This document shows, in pieces, positions 35,617 through 43,792 of a DNA stretch of 64,000 nucleotides. Position 1 is the first letter of the stretch, and each line of letters begins with the position of its first letter. Below the pieces are notes generated by a model that ran no database searches, was not told the origin of the DNA, and worked only from the letters and a program-made list of their open reading frames with translations. The stretch is from JAFMPW01 sp041743085 (GTDB taxonomy: Bacteria; Bacteroidota; Bacteroidia; Flavobacteriales; Flavobacteriaceae), in assembly GCA_041743085.1 (NCBI GenBank), contig JBGTNL010000019.1, positions 186,001 to 250,000 of the forward strand, written 5' to 3'. A program made the translations under genes and the position numbers.

Positions 35617-36381
35617 TTATCGATCCAGTTCAACCAAAATGGGGCAATGATCGCTATGTTTGGCCTCAGAAAGAATAACCGATCGTTTTAATCTGTCCTC
35701 GAGGGGTTTGCTTACCATTCCATAATCCAAACGCCATCCCTTATTGTTGTTTCGGGCATTGGCCCTGTAACTCCACCAGGTATAATTGTGTGGCTTCCTG
35801 TTAAAATGCCTGAAACTATCAATAAATCCACTGTCCATAAAGTTTCCTATCCATTCCCGCTCTATTGGCAAAAAACCGGAAACGTTGGCGTTCCTTACCG
35901 GATCGTGAATATCGATGGCCCGGTGGCAGATGTTGTAATCCCCACAGATAATAAGATTAGGATGAATGATTTTCAACTGATTGATGTAGTGCTGAAAATC
36001 GGCCATGTAGGTCAGTTTATGTTCCAGTCTGGCCAGATTGGTTCCTGAAGGAAGATAAAGACTCATCACGGAAACCCCGTTGAAATCGGCTCGAAGGTTT
36101 CTGCCTTCAAAATCCATATAATCTATGCCTGTTCCTATTCCCACGTGGTCCGGTTCTTTTTTTGATAGTATTGCCACCCCGCTATAGCCTTTCTTTTGTG
36201 CACTGAACCAATAATTATAAGGGTATCCCGACTCTTCAAAAACAGAAAGATCAAGTTGGTCTGCCATCGCCTTAATTTCCTGGAGACAAACCACATCAGG
36301 ATTTACGGCTTGCAGCCATTCCAAAAGGCCTTTGTTCAGGGCTGCGCGAATTCCATTTACATTATACGATAGTATCTTCAT
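35617..36381 (-). CDS. xth: Exodeoxyribonuclease III (Xth-type AP endonuclease)
   Basis: 254 residues. Motifs of the EEP fold are complete: LSYNVNGIRAALNKG, VVCLQEIKA with the metal Glu, ICGDYNICH, and SDHCPILVEL with the catalytic Asp-His pair; FYIDSFRHFN-like and YTWWSYRANAR segments lie between. It cuts DNA at abasic sites and has 3'-5' exonuclease activity. It is a single gene with a TATTTTTG box four bases before its ATG. Confidence 0.95.
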   Translation of the reverse strand: MKILSYNVNGIRAALNKGLLEWLQAVNPDVVCLQEIKAMADQLDLSVFEESGYPYNYWFSAQKKGYSGVAILSKKEPDHVGIGTGIDYMDFEGRNLRADFNGVSVMSLYLPSGTNLARLEHKLTYMADFQHYINQLKIIHPNLIICGDYNICHRAIDIHDPVRNANVSGFLPIEREWIGNFMDSGFIDSFRHFNRKPHNYTWWSYRANARNNNKGWRLDYGMVSKPLEDRLKRSVILSEAKHSDHCPILVELDR

Positions 36382-36385
36382 GTTT

Positions 36386-36393
36386 CAAAAATA
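36386..36393 (-). promoter_or_regulatory. TATTTTTG box four bases before xth
   Basis: On the minus strand this fits TAnnTTTG and is separated from the xth ATG by AAAC, so a leaderless transcript is predicted. A TTG lies 14 bases upstream, shorter than usual. Confidence 0.4.
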
Positions 36394-36449
36394 GCAATTG
36401 TGAATGCCAACCCGAAAGTATCCAAATGAATATTTACCATCCCTCTCGT

Positions 36450-36614
36450 TAGTGTAACGATTACTAAATTAATTTACTAAATTTTTGCTGCTATTTTTTC
36501 TTTATGCAAGGCATAAATTTTAAAGCATAGCAGGGCTACGGTTAAAAATTTTAACACGGCAGAAAGGAAAAAGAGCGGTGAAAATAGTGGACGAAGTTAG
36601 TGGTTGCTACACTA
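36450..36614. mobile_element. TIR-bearing ~165-bp element, copy 2
   Basis: Closest to copy 1 by eye; ends TAGTGTAACGATTACTAAAT and TTAGTGGTTGCTACACTA. The core is almost identical (CTGCTATTTTTTCTTTATGC, GCATAGCAGGGCTACGG, GTTAAAAATTTTAAC). It lies in the 305-base divergent gap between xth and the barrel-protein gene. Confidence 0.8.
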
Positions 36615-36686
36615 GTTATACTTTTTCTTTATGGGCTTACTTTGGAATATTAATTGATTGATTTTCGGAGAATAAAATAAGATATA

Positions 36687-37209
36687 ATGAGAAATTATGT
36701 AACGTTGATCCTGGTATCCATAGGCGGTTGCTCCTTGAACGCCCAGGCCTATCCACAATTTAACAATAATCAGGAAATAAAATTTAACATAGGATTGTTT
36801 TTAGCCACGACAACAGTAGATTTCTCCTATGAATACCACTTAAGCGAGGATACCAGTTTTGGGGGAACGGTCTATTTTGACAACGATGCTACCGACTACA
36901 ATGGCAATTTTGGGATTGGCCCAAACTTCCGGGCATATTTTGGGTACGCTCCCAGAAGCGGGTTTTTTGCAGAAGCTTTTGGCTTGTATTATACCGGCGA
37001 AGAGCGTTTGGAGGCGGGCAGTCCGGGGGGGAAGAAATAGGAATTACAATACCCTGGGCCTTGGCCTGGGAATAGGGAATAAATGGGTGACCAGGAGTCA
37101 AAAATTTACCCTGGAAATCAATGGCGGATTTGGCAGGAATATAAATCCTGCCGACTTCCAGGACACCTTTCCTTATCGTGCCGGATTGTCGGTAGGATTT
37201 CGATTTTAA
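36687..37209 (+). pseudogene. Outer-membrane beta-barrel protein (DUF3575-like), frameshifted at a G7 tract
   Basis: The first frame (36687-37040) encodes a signal peptide (ending LNAQA) and the first barrel strands (FNIGLFLATTTVDFSYEYHL, GIGPNFRAYFGYA). It stops at 37038 just after a run of seven G at 37025-37031. The second frame continues the barrel with NYNTLGLGLGIGNKWV, FTLEINGGFGRN and ends in AGLSVGFRF, a typical C-terminal strand. Six G would fuse the two into one 173-residue protein. The reading could be a sequencing error, a real mutation or phase variation. It precedes a TonB receptor. Confidence 0.8.
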
Positions 37210-37213
37210 ATCT

Positions 37214-37221
37214 TATTTTTG
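37214..37221 (+). promoter_or_regulatory. Putative -7 element (TATTTTTG) of the FecA-like receptor gene
   Basis: Fits TAnnTTTG and lies 18 bases before the receptor ATG; a TTG at 37186-37188 is 25 bases upstream of it, slightly beyond the usual spacing. Confidence 0.4.
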
Positions 37222-37239
37222 AGCCCATAACAATACTAA

Positions 37240-39324
37240 ATGAGGGTCTTTGTATTAATTTTTCCTTTTATTTTTATCATACCCCACTTAAAGGCTCAGG
37301 AACCCACAAAAAAAGATTCCGTAACCCAGCTCGATGAAGTCGTCTTATTGGATGCTCTTAAATCTAAAAATGCAACAGGAATTGTACCCTCAGAAGTCAT
37401 AGGCCCAAAAATTTTCCAGAATTACAGCCCGGTTGATATGGTGTCGGCAATCAATCAGATATCCGGGGTGTATGTGCTGTCAGGGGCCTTAAATACCAAC
37501 CGGATAACCATCCGGGGTATAGGGGCAAGAACGCTGTTCGGAACGGACAAACTTCGTCTGTATTACAACGATATTCCCGTGACAAATGGCTCAGGATCTT
37601 CTACCATAGAGGCTTTTGACCTTGAGAATTTAAGTCAAATTGAAGTCATAAAAGGACCTAAGGGAACTGACTTTGGCGCTAATTTGGGCGGTGCGTTGAT
37701 ATTAAATGAAAGAGAGGCCGTTGGAAGGTCCACAACTATCTCCAATAATTTTACGGTTGGTTCCTACCGGTTGTTGAAGAACAACTTTTCCTTTAATCAT
37801 AATGATGGCCGCCTGCAATTAGGATTACAATATGGCCATATGGAAACCGATGGCTATAGGGAAAACAACCGCTTTGAACGGGATGGCCTGCTCTTAAATA
37901 CTTCTTTTCAGGTTGATATTAAAAATAAAATCGGTTTTTTGATAAACCATATAGATTATTCCGCGCAAATCCCAAGTTCGTTGGGAGCGACCGCTTTTGC
38001 CGAGGATCCCAGGCAGGCGGCATTTACCTGGAAGACGTCTAAAGGTTTTGAGGCCAATAATTATACCTTGCTTGGGCTCTCCTATTCTCATGAGTTCAGC
38101 CAAAAACTGAAAAATACTACTGCTGTTTTTTATACCTATTTGGATCACTACGAGCCGCGGCCATTCGGAATCCTGGACGAGTTTACAAACGGTTACGGGT
38201 TTCGGACACGTTTTTCGGGAAGTTTCGGATTTTTAGATGGTGCCGCCCAATATACTTTTGGCGCAGAACTTTATAAAGATCGGTACAATTGGAGGGAATT
38301 CGAGAATCTTTACGAAGAAAATAACGGGAACGGAAGTCTGGAGGGCGAACAATTTGCAGACAATAAAGAGTTCAGAAGTCAATTGAATACTTTTGGTACG
38401 TTACTGCTGCCCGTTACCGAAAAATTCTCGGCACAATTAGGATTAAACATCAATAAAACGCGATACGATTTTCGCGACCTTTTCAATACGGGGGTCGATA
38501 ACAGAAGTGCCGATCGGAACTTCGACGCGATCCTGCTTCCCAGTATTACCCTGCAATATGCCAGTTCTCAAACTCTACAGTTGTATGGCAACATAAGCAG
38601 GGGTTTCTCAAATCCAAGTGTGGAGGAAACCTTAACTCCCGGGGGAGTAATTAACCCCGATATTGCCCAGGAAACAGGGGTTAACTATGAATTGGGGACT
38701 CAACTTTTTTCGGATGACAAAAAATTTAGTCTCCTCCTCTCCATCTATCGGATGGATATTAAAAATCTCCTGGTGGCCCAACGAATCGGCGACGATCAAT
38801 TCATAGGTAAAAATGCCGGCAGGACCAGACATAACGGAATGGAAGTTGCCTTATCATATGCCATTGATCTTACAGCAAAAATTCAGTTGGCACCCTTTCT
38901 AAACTATACTTTAAATGACCATAGTTTTATTGATTTTATTGACGGGGATGAAGATTTTTCTGGAAATCCCCTTACCGGGGTACCTAAAAACCGCTTAAAC
39001 TCGGGGATACAATTCAGGTTGTTTAACGATTTCTACTGGAATACGACCCATCAATACGTTGGAACTATTCCCCTTACGGATGCCAACAGTATCAGGAGTA
39101 ATGCATTCAACGTCTTTATAACGCGAATGGGGTATCGGAAGAAATTCTCCGAAAACCTTACGCTTGGGGCCGACTTCGGGATCAACAATATCTTTGATGT
39201 GGTTTATTCACAATCCGTATTGATCAATACCCAGGGTTTTGGAGGCAGTGAGCCCAGGTATTTTTATCCTGGAAATGCGCGCAATTATTACGGCAGCCTG
39301 CGATTGGGATATCGGCTTAGATAA
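37240..39324 (+). CDS. TonB-dependent receptor (FecA/siderophore-like)
   Basis: 694 residues. A signal peptide (VFVLIFPFIFIIPHLKAQ) leads directly to a TonB-box-like DEVVLLDAL and the plug (INQISGVYVLSGALNTNRIT, IRGIGARTLFGTDKLRLYYN, IEVIKGPKGTDFGANLGGAL). A 22-strand barrel follows, ending YGSLRLGYRLR. There is no CarboxypepD_reg domain, unlike the other three receptors of this window. Size and plug resemble siderophore or metal-chelate receptors; the ligand is unknown. It starts 30 bases after the frameshifted barrel gene. Confidence 0.9.
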   Translation: MRVFVLIFPFIFIIPHLKAQEPTKKDSVTQLDEVVLLDALKSKNATGIVPSEVIGPKIFQNYSPVDMVSAINQISGVYVLSGALNTNRITIRGIGARTLFGTDKLRLYYNDIPVTNGSGSSTIEAFDLENLSQIEVIKGPKGTDFGANLGGALILNEREAVGRSTTISNNFTVGSYRLLKNNFSFNHNDGRLQLGLQYGHMETDGYRENNRFERDGLLLNTSFQVDIKNKIGFLINHIDYSAQIPSSLGATAFAEDPRQAAFTWKTSKGFEANNYTLLGLSYSHEFSQKLKNTTAVFYTYLDHYEPRPFGILDEFTNGYGFRTRFSGSFGFLDGAAQYTFGAELYKDRYNWREFENLYEENNGNGSLEGEQFADNKEFRSQLNTFGTLLLPVTEKFSAQLGLNINKTRYDFRDLFNTGVDNRSADRNFDAILLPSITLQYASSQTLQLYGNISRGFSNPSVEETLTPGGVINPDIAQETGVNYELGTQLFSDDKKFSLLLSIYRMDIKNLLVAQRIGDDQFIGKNAGRTRHNGMEVALSYAIDLTAKIQLAPFLNYTLNDHSFIDFIDGDEDFSGNPLTGVPKNRLNSGIQFRLFNDFYWNTTHQYVGTIPLTDANSIRSNAFNVFITRMGYRKKFSENLTLGADFGINNIFDVVYSQSVLINTQGFGGSEPRYFYPGNARNYYGSLRLGYRLR

Positions 39325-39344
39325 ATTACTTTAAATTGAGTGGC

Positions 39345-39509
39345 CAGTGTGGTGATTTCTAAGTTGGCTTACTAAATTTTTGTTGCTATTTTTTTCCTTG
39401 TGCAAGGCAAAATTTGCAAGCATAGCAGCGCTACGGTTAAAAATTTTAACGCCCAAGAAAGGAAAAAGAGTGGGAAAAACAGGGAGTGAATTTAGCAATC
39501 ACCACACTA
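39345..39509. mobile_element. TIR-bearing ~165-bp element, copy 3 (divergent)
   Basis: Ends CAGTGTGGTGATTTCTAAGT and ATTTAGCAATCACCACACTA. Both tips differ from copies 1 and 2 in a matching way (GTGTGGTGATT pairs with AATCACCACAC), so pairing is kept while the sequence changed. The core retains GTTAAAAATTTTAAC. It lies between the 3' ends of two convergent genes. Confidence 0.75.
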
Positions 39510-39571
39510 GGTAAAGCGAACAGTAATTTTTGCCGGAAAGGATTTTATTTGGTTACTGAAAATCCGGAAAA

Positions 39572-40369
39572 CTACACAACAGGGTAGATTATCCTTCTAA
39601 TTTTATCGATCACCGGTGATAATCCCAAAGCAACCAATATTTGTCTTGGAATTCTGGCATATTGCCTGCGCTTATATCTTTTCATCGCGGATTTACTTAA
39701 TCTGTAACCCATACCTTCTTCGATAGTATATACGCAGGGATTGCATGAACCACATGCTTCATTGTTTACCGGCCTGTGACAAAACCAGGTTTTATGCATT
39801 ATCTCTATGAACCCATGTTCCTCGGCTTCCTTTTTCATATCCAGTTTAGTGTAATTGAGCAGGGGGAAGCGAAAACCTCCGAATAGTACGGATAACTCCC
39901 GGGAAGAAGTCGCAGTATCCAGCACGTAATATTCACCTATACTGCCGTCATTCTTCTTAATGACCTTACCAAATTCATTTATTACCGCCAGGGCCTTATC
40001 ATCCGTATGTACCGTTAATTCCAGGTTAGGTATATTTTTCCCAATTCTGGCAAACCAGTCATATTGACCCCCGAACCAAACTTTTTCTTTCAAAGATTGG
40101 TAGGCATCTGAAATGGCGGTATCCTCTGGAATTTCATCAGCTTCTATGGATATTAAATCCCTAATCACACAGTGCGTTGAATTTTTCGATTGGATATCCC
40201 TGGTCAACATTCCAATGGTATCCAATTCAATGGGTTGTGATTTCCGGTCGTGATCTATTATGTAGTAGGGTTGAATAATTACATCCTTCTTCGCCAATTG
40301 TAAAATTCGAAAGGTCGAATCCCAACCGCCTGTCCAAAGAATCTTGACATGGAGCTCTTTGCTATCCAT
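39572..40369 (-). CDS. QueC-like PP-loop protein of unknown role
   Basis: 265 residues, ATG start. The N-terminal PP-loop reads LWTGGWDSTFRI where QueC has SGGxDS, so an adenylating enzyme is likely. The C-terminal zinc motif has the spacing C-x8-C-x2-C-x2-C (in WFCHRPVNNEACGSCNPC), as in QueC. A basic tail (SAMKRYKRRQYARI) and a hydrophobic end follow, not seen in QueC. No queuosine gene is nearby; the gene is alone between repeat-rich gaps. It may modify a carboxylate on a different molecule. The name is by motif only. Confidence 0.75.
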   Translation of the reverse strand: MDSKELHVKILWTGGWDSTFRILQLAKKDVIIQPYYIIDHDRKSQPIELDTIGMLTRDIQSKNSTHCVIRDLISIEADEIPEDTAISDAYQSLKEKVWFGGQYDWFARIGKNIPNLELTVHTDDKALAVINEFGKVIKKNDGSIGEYYVLDTATSSRELSVLFGGFRFPLLNYTKLDMKKEAEEHGFIEIMHKTWFCHRPVNNEACGSCNPCVYTIEEGMGYRLSKSAMKRYKRRQYARIPRQILVALGLSPVIDKIRRIIYPVV

Positions 40370-40701
40370 TTTTTTTTATTGAATTTTTTTAAACACTACA
40401 TTCTAAAACAGGCACGGATCAGGATCCATTATGATCGTCTGGTATATTGTTCACATGATTACTATGAGCATAGAGGAATCAATGATATTTCCTCGAATAT
40501 CCGATAGGGTAAATTAAAAATGATTGCTGCTCTGGTTTGGCCCTAATATTTGGCCAATGTAAGAAAATATAGTAGGGTAAAAAAATATGTCCGGAAGCAT
40601 TGGTGCTTAGTTTTGCCGTACATTCAAAAGGCTTGAATCAAAGAATTCAATTCCCCGATATGGGTTTATACCCGCTCTAAAATTATATAAAAAAACACTA
40701 A
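40370..40701. other. Non-coding upstream stretch of the PP-loop gene
   Basis: AT-rich, no supported ORF. Small inverted repeats are present (for example around GGATCAGGATCC and TTGGCCCTAATATTTGGCCAA), but nothing that fits a known site. The remainder of the 907-base gap holds the TGTCCGG element and an R2 repeat. Confidence 0.6.
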
Positions 40702-40912
40702 TGTCCGGTTAAAGACGTAAGACCGCTGCGCTACAAGACATAAGACGTAAGACTTGATCGTGACCAACCGAAATCATATAGTTGATTTCAGGTGCCAAAG
40801 GTGTGTTCATACTTGTTGGCAATGTATGAAAAGCAAGCCCTTGGATAACAAATATAATGGGAACGCCCAATATACTTGCAGTTTTGGTATTTTTAAAAAG
40901 TTTTACCGGACA
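40702..40912 (-). mobile_element. TGTCCGG-bounded element, copy A
   Basis: 211 bases beginning TGTCCGGTTAA and ending TTTTACCGGACA, so short terminal inverted repeats. Its reverse complement aligns along its whole length with 63312-63513 (shared CATTATATTTGTTATCCAAG and GATTTCGGTTGGTCACGATC). It contains direct repeats of AAGACGTAAGAC. Homology seems to extend a few bases beyond the tips (TTAGTG). No gene is carried. Confidence 0.75.
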
Positions 40913-40962
40913 ACAATATAAAAAAATAAAGTCAAGTGCATCTCACCCTTTATTTCAATAAA

Positions 40963-41210
40963 AACTAAACCACTATGGATTGAAAATCCATGCCAGTCCG
41001 TCCTATGGCGGAGGTTTTGAAAAGCAATGAAATTGCGAACGGTTATCGGGTTACCAAGTTGTTCGTTATTTAGTCGGAACGCTATAATAACTTAATAATC
41101 AATAACCCAATAACTATTATGGCCAAAATGTTTTTAGAAACCGAAAGTCTTGCACTAAAGTGCATACCTGCCTGGCGGCAGGCAGGGTTTCAACTAACGA
41201 ATGAGACAAA
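40963..41210. repeat. Dispersed repeat family R2, copy 2
   Basis: Aligns in order with 15925-16150. It carries the 20-base palindrome CCTGCCTGGCGGCAGGCAGG between GTGCATA and GTTTCAAC, which is absent at the same site of copy 1. It lies just downstream of glyS on the minus strand. Confidence 0.75.
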
Positions 41211-41276
41211 TGAAACATCTCAATGAAACAAATAGGCTGTCTTATTTGAAAAACGGACCGTAAAAAAATTAAGGGA

Positions 41277-42818
41277 CTACATCTTCTTTAGCCAGACCTT
41301 CATATCCACTTCCTTGTGGATGATCCCATTGATGGCGTCCACAGTCACCCGCAGTTGCTCCATCGTATCCCTGTAACGAATAGTTACTGTATTGTCCTCC
41401 AGGGTTTGGTGATCTACCGTTATGCAAAAGGGGGTTCCGGCAGCATCCTGCCTTCTGTAACGACGCCCCACGGCATCTTTTTCGTCATAAATTACGTTGA
41501 AATCCCATTTGAGGGCATCCATGACCTTTTGTGCGATCTCGGGTAATCCATCTTTCTTGACCAAAGGTAAAATAGCCGCCTTTGTAGGAGCCAGCACTGC
41601 AGGAAGTCTAAGAACCGTTCTTGTACTTCCGTTTTCCAGTTCTTCTTCCTGCAACGCATTGGAAAATACGGCGAGGAACATTCGATCCAAGCCGATGGAC
41701 GTCTCAATGACATAGGGCACATAACTTTCGTTGAGTTCGGTGTCAAAATACTGCAATTTCTTTCCGGAGTATTTTTCATGACTGCCGAGGTCAAAATCGG
41801 TTCGGGAATGAATTCCTTCCAGCTCTTTAAACCCAAATGGAAACCTGAACTCTATATCGGCAGCGGCATCCGCATAATGCGCTAGTTTTTCATGATCGTG
41901 TAAGCGATAATTCTCTTCACCCATTCCTAATGACAAGTGCCATTTCATTCGGGTTTCCTTCCATTTTTCGTACCATTCTTCTTGGGATCCAGGCCGTATA
42001 AAGAATTGCATCTCCATCTGTTCAAATTCGCGCATCCGGAAGATAAATTGCCTGGCTACGATCTCATTGCGAAAGGCCTTACCTATTTGTGCTATACCGA
42101 ACGGTATTTTTAGTCGGCCGGACTTCTGAACATTCAGAAAATTCACAAAAATTCCCTGTGCGGTTTCGGGCCGGAGGTAAAGATCCATTGCACTACCCGC
42201 GGAGGCCCCAATTTTAGTTCCGAACATCAGGTTAAATTGCTTAACTTCTGTCCAGTTTTTTGACCCTGATAAAGGACATACAATTTCGAGCTCCTCGATT
42301 AGTGCCCTTACATCGTTCAGATCCTCGTTTTCCAGGGATTTTCCCAAACGCTTTAGAATGGATTGTGCCCTTTCCCGATAGCCTAAAACACGTGCATTGG
42401 TACTTAAAAATTCCTCCTTGTTAAAAGACGCCCCAAAACGCCTGGCCGCCTTTTCAACTTCCTTTTCAATTTTAGCTTCGATCTTGGCTACATAGTCCTC
42501 TACCAACACATCTGCCCTATATCTCTTTTTAGAGTCCTTGTTATCTATAAGAGGGTCGTTAAAGGCTTCAATATGTCCGGAAGCTTTCCATACGGTAGGA
42601 TGCATGAATATGGCGGCATCTATACCCACAATATTTTCATGAAGCTGCACCATGGCTTTCCACCAGTAGTCACAAATGTTCTTTTTGAGTTCCGCGCCGT
42701 TCTGTGCGTAGTCGTAAACAGCGCTTAAGCCATCGTATATTTCACTGGATTGTATCACATAACCATACTCCTTGGCATGGGATATCACCTTCCTGAAAAC
42801 ATCTTCTTGTTTTGCCAT
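41277..42818 (-). CDS. glyS: Glycyl-tRNA synthetase (dimeric, eukaryote/archaeal-type)
   Basis: 513 residues, class II synthetase with motif 2 in FRNEIVARQFIFRMREFEQME and motif 3 in PYVIETSIGLDRMFLAV. The C-terminal anticodon-binding domain begins around VLAPTKAAILPLVKK. It is the single-chain alpha2 type and not the bacterial alpha2beta2 glyQ/glyS type. Function: charges tRNA-Gly. It has its own TATTTTTG box four bases before the ATG. Confidence 0.96.
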   Translation of the reverse strand: MAKQEDVFRKVISHAKEYGYVIQSSEIYDGLSAVYDYAQNGAELKKNICDYWWKAMVQLHENIVGIDAAIFMHPTVWKASGHIEAFNDPLIDNKDSKKRYRADVLVEDYVAKIEAKIEKEVEKAARRFGASFNKEEFLSTNARVLGYRERAQSILKRLGKSLENEDLNDVRALIEELEIVCPLSGSKNWTEVKQFNLMFGTKIGASAGSAMDLYLRPETAQGIFVNFLNVQKSGRLKIPFGIAQIGKAFRNEIVARQFIFRMREFEQMEMQFFIRPGSQEEWYEKWKETRMKWHLSLGMGEENYRLHDHEKLAHYADAAADIEFRFPFGFKELEGIHSRTDFDLGSHEKYSGKKLQYFDTELNESYVPYVIETSIGLDRMFLAVFSNALQEEELENGSTRTVLRLPAVLAPTKAAILPLVKKDGLPEIAQKVMDALKWDFNVIYDEKDAVGRRYRRQDAAGTPFCITVDHQTLEDNTVTIRYRDTMEQLRVTVDAINGIIHKEVDMKVWLKKM

Positions 42819-42822
42819 TCGG

Positions 42823-42830
42823 CAAAAATA
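42823..42830 (-). promoter_or_regulatory. TATTTTTG box four bases before glyS
   Basis: On the minus strand this matches TAnnTTTG and is followed by CCGA and the ATG. It predicts a leaderless glyS transcript. A TTG lies 10 bases upstream, too near to serve as a usual -33 box. Confidence 0.4.
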
Positions 42831-42855
42831 GAATTTTAGTCAAAAAGAAGGTAAT

Positions 42856-43752
42856 TTATTTCAATTCAAATTCAGTGGAAGTAAGGAGTTTTTCATCCTC
42901 AAAAACGTTTAGGGTATGGATGCCTTCAGTTAGGGATCCTTCGGGTATGGTAATAAAGTCGCAGACATTCATTTCCTCGCCCGTAAAAACTATTTCAACT
43001 CTCTTGCTGTAGATATTCCCATTAACAGAAATGATATTTGCGTTATCTTCAATTACACCCATAGATGGTCCCAGAAATTGGAAATAAATAACACGCTCTT
43101 CGCTTCTGGCATTAGGATCGCCGATAATTGTTACACAGCCCCTTAGTTTTTCAATAGTGGAGGCCTTGTTGGTCTTAATGGGATTTCTATTGCGAAGCCT
43201 GAATCCGCTCCCTTCGGAATTCTGAAGTTTCAGATAACTTTTAACTTTAAGCTCTTCACTAAGCTCTCTGTTTTTCTGACGGAGGAGGGTCTCTGCTTCT
43301 GCCAAGGAACTGCTTTTGCCTCTTAATTCAGCAATCATCTTCCGTGTTTCCTCGTATTTATCCGCCAGAAGCATGTTGTTATACTTCAGGAAGTTGTTTT
43401 TAAGCTTTAAACTATCGTGTCTGGCTTCGAGCTGACGAAGTTCCTTCCTATATTCCCTTAACTTTTCAACTGTAAAATTAAGTCGTCCTACAGAGTCCAG
43501 TAGCTGTTGTACCTTATACCTGGAATCCTGTAACTCAATATCGTTAACTTCATTGAGTGCCGAAAGACGATCCACTTCTGCTTTTATCAAGGTAAGATCT
43601 TTCACTAATAATCCCTTTTCTTCCTCCAAATAACTCATTTGGGTTTGGGATTGCGCGTAGCTATAGTAAAAAGCAATGAGAATACCAATTATGACGGCAA
43701 CAAGCGCAGCAAGGATGATCTTATAATTGAATTCGTTATCTTGGACGTCCAT
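42856..43752 (-). CDS. Membrane-anchored coiled-coil protein, unknown function
   Basis: 298 residues. A single membrane segment (IILAALVAVIIGILIAFYY) at about 10-30 is followed by a long heptad-rich coiled coil to about residue 180, then a globular beta-rich domain starting GFRLRNRNP with a basic loop. Its C-terminal part contains GCVTIIGDPNARSEERVIYF, a segment I do not recognise. The topology suggests a short cytoplasmic N-terminus and a periplasmic stalk with a terminal head. It is upstream of glyS, 37 bases away. No function is claimed. Confidence 0.8.
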   Translation of the reverse strand: MDVQDNEFNYKIILAALVAVIIGILIAFYYSYAQSQTQMSYLEEEKGLLVKDLTLIKAEVDRLSALNEVNDIELQDSRYKVQQLLDSVGRLNFTVEKLREYRKELRQLEARHDSLKLKNNFLKYNNMLLADKYEETRKMIAELRGKSSSLAEAETLLRQKNRELSEELKVKSYLKLQNSEGSGFRLRNRNPIKTNKASTIEKLRGCVTIIGDPNARSEERVIYFQFLGPSMGVIEDNANIISVNGNIYSKRVEIVFTGEEMNVCDFITIPEGSLTEGIHTLNVFEDEKLLTSTEFELK

Positions 43753-43792
43753 GCAATAAGGGCTAAGTTATAAGTAGGTATAATAAGAATGG

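Noticed and set aside
34083..39509. Idea that the ~165-bp elements are integron attC sites
   Set aside because: They lack RYYYAAC/GTTRRRY core sites, cassette structure and an integrase; the perfect TIR design fits a MITE better.
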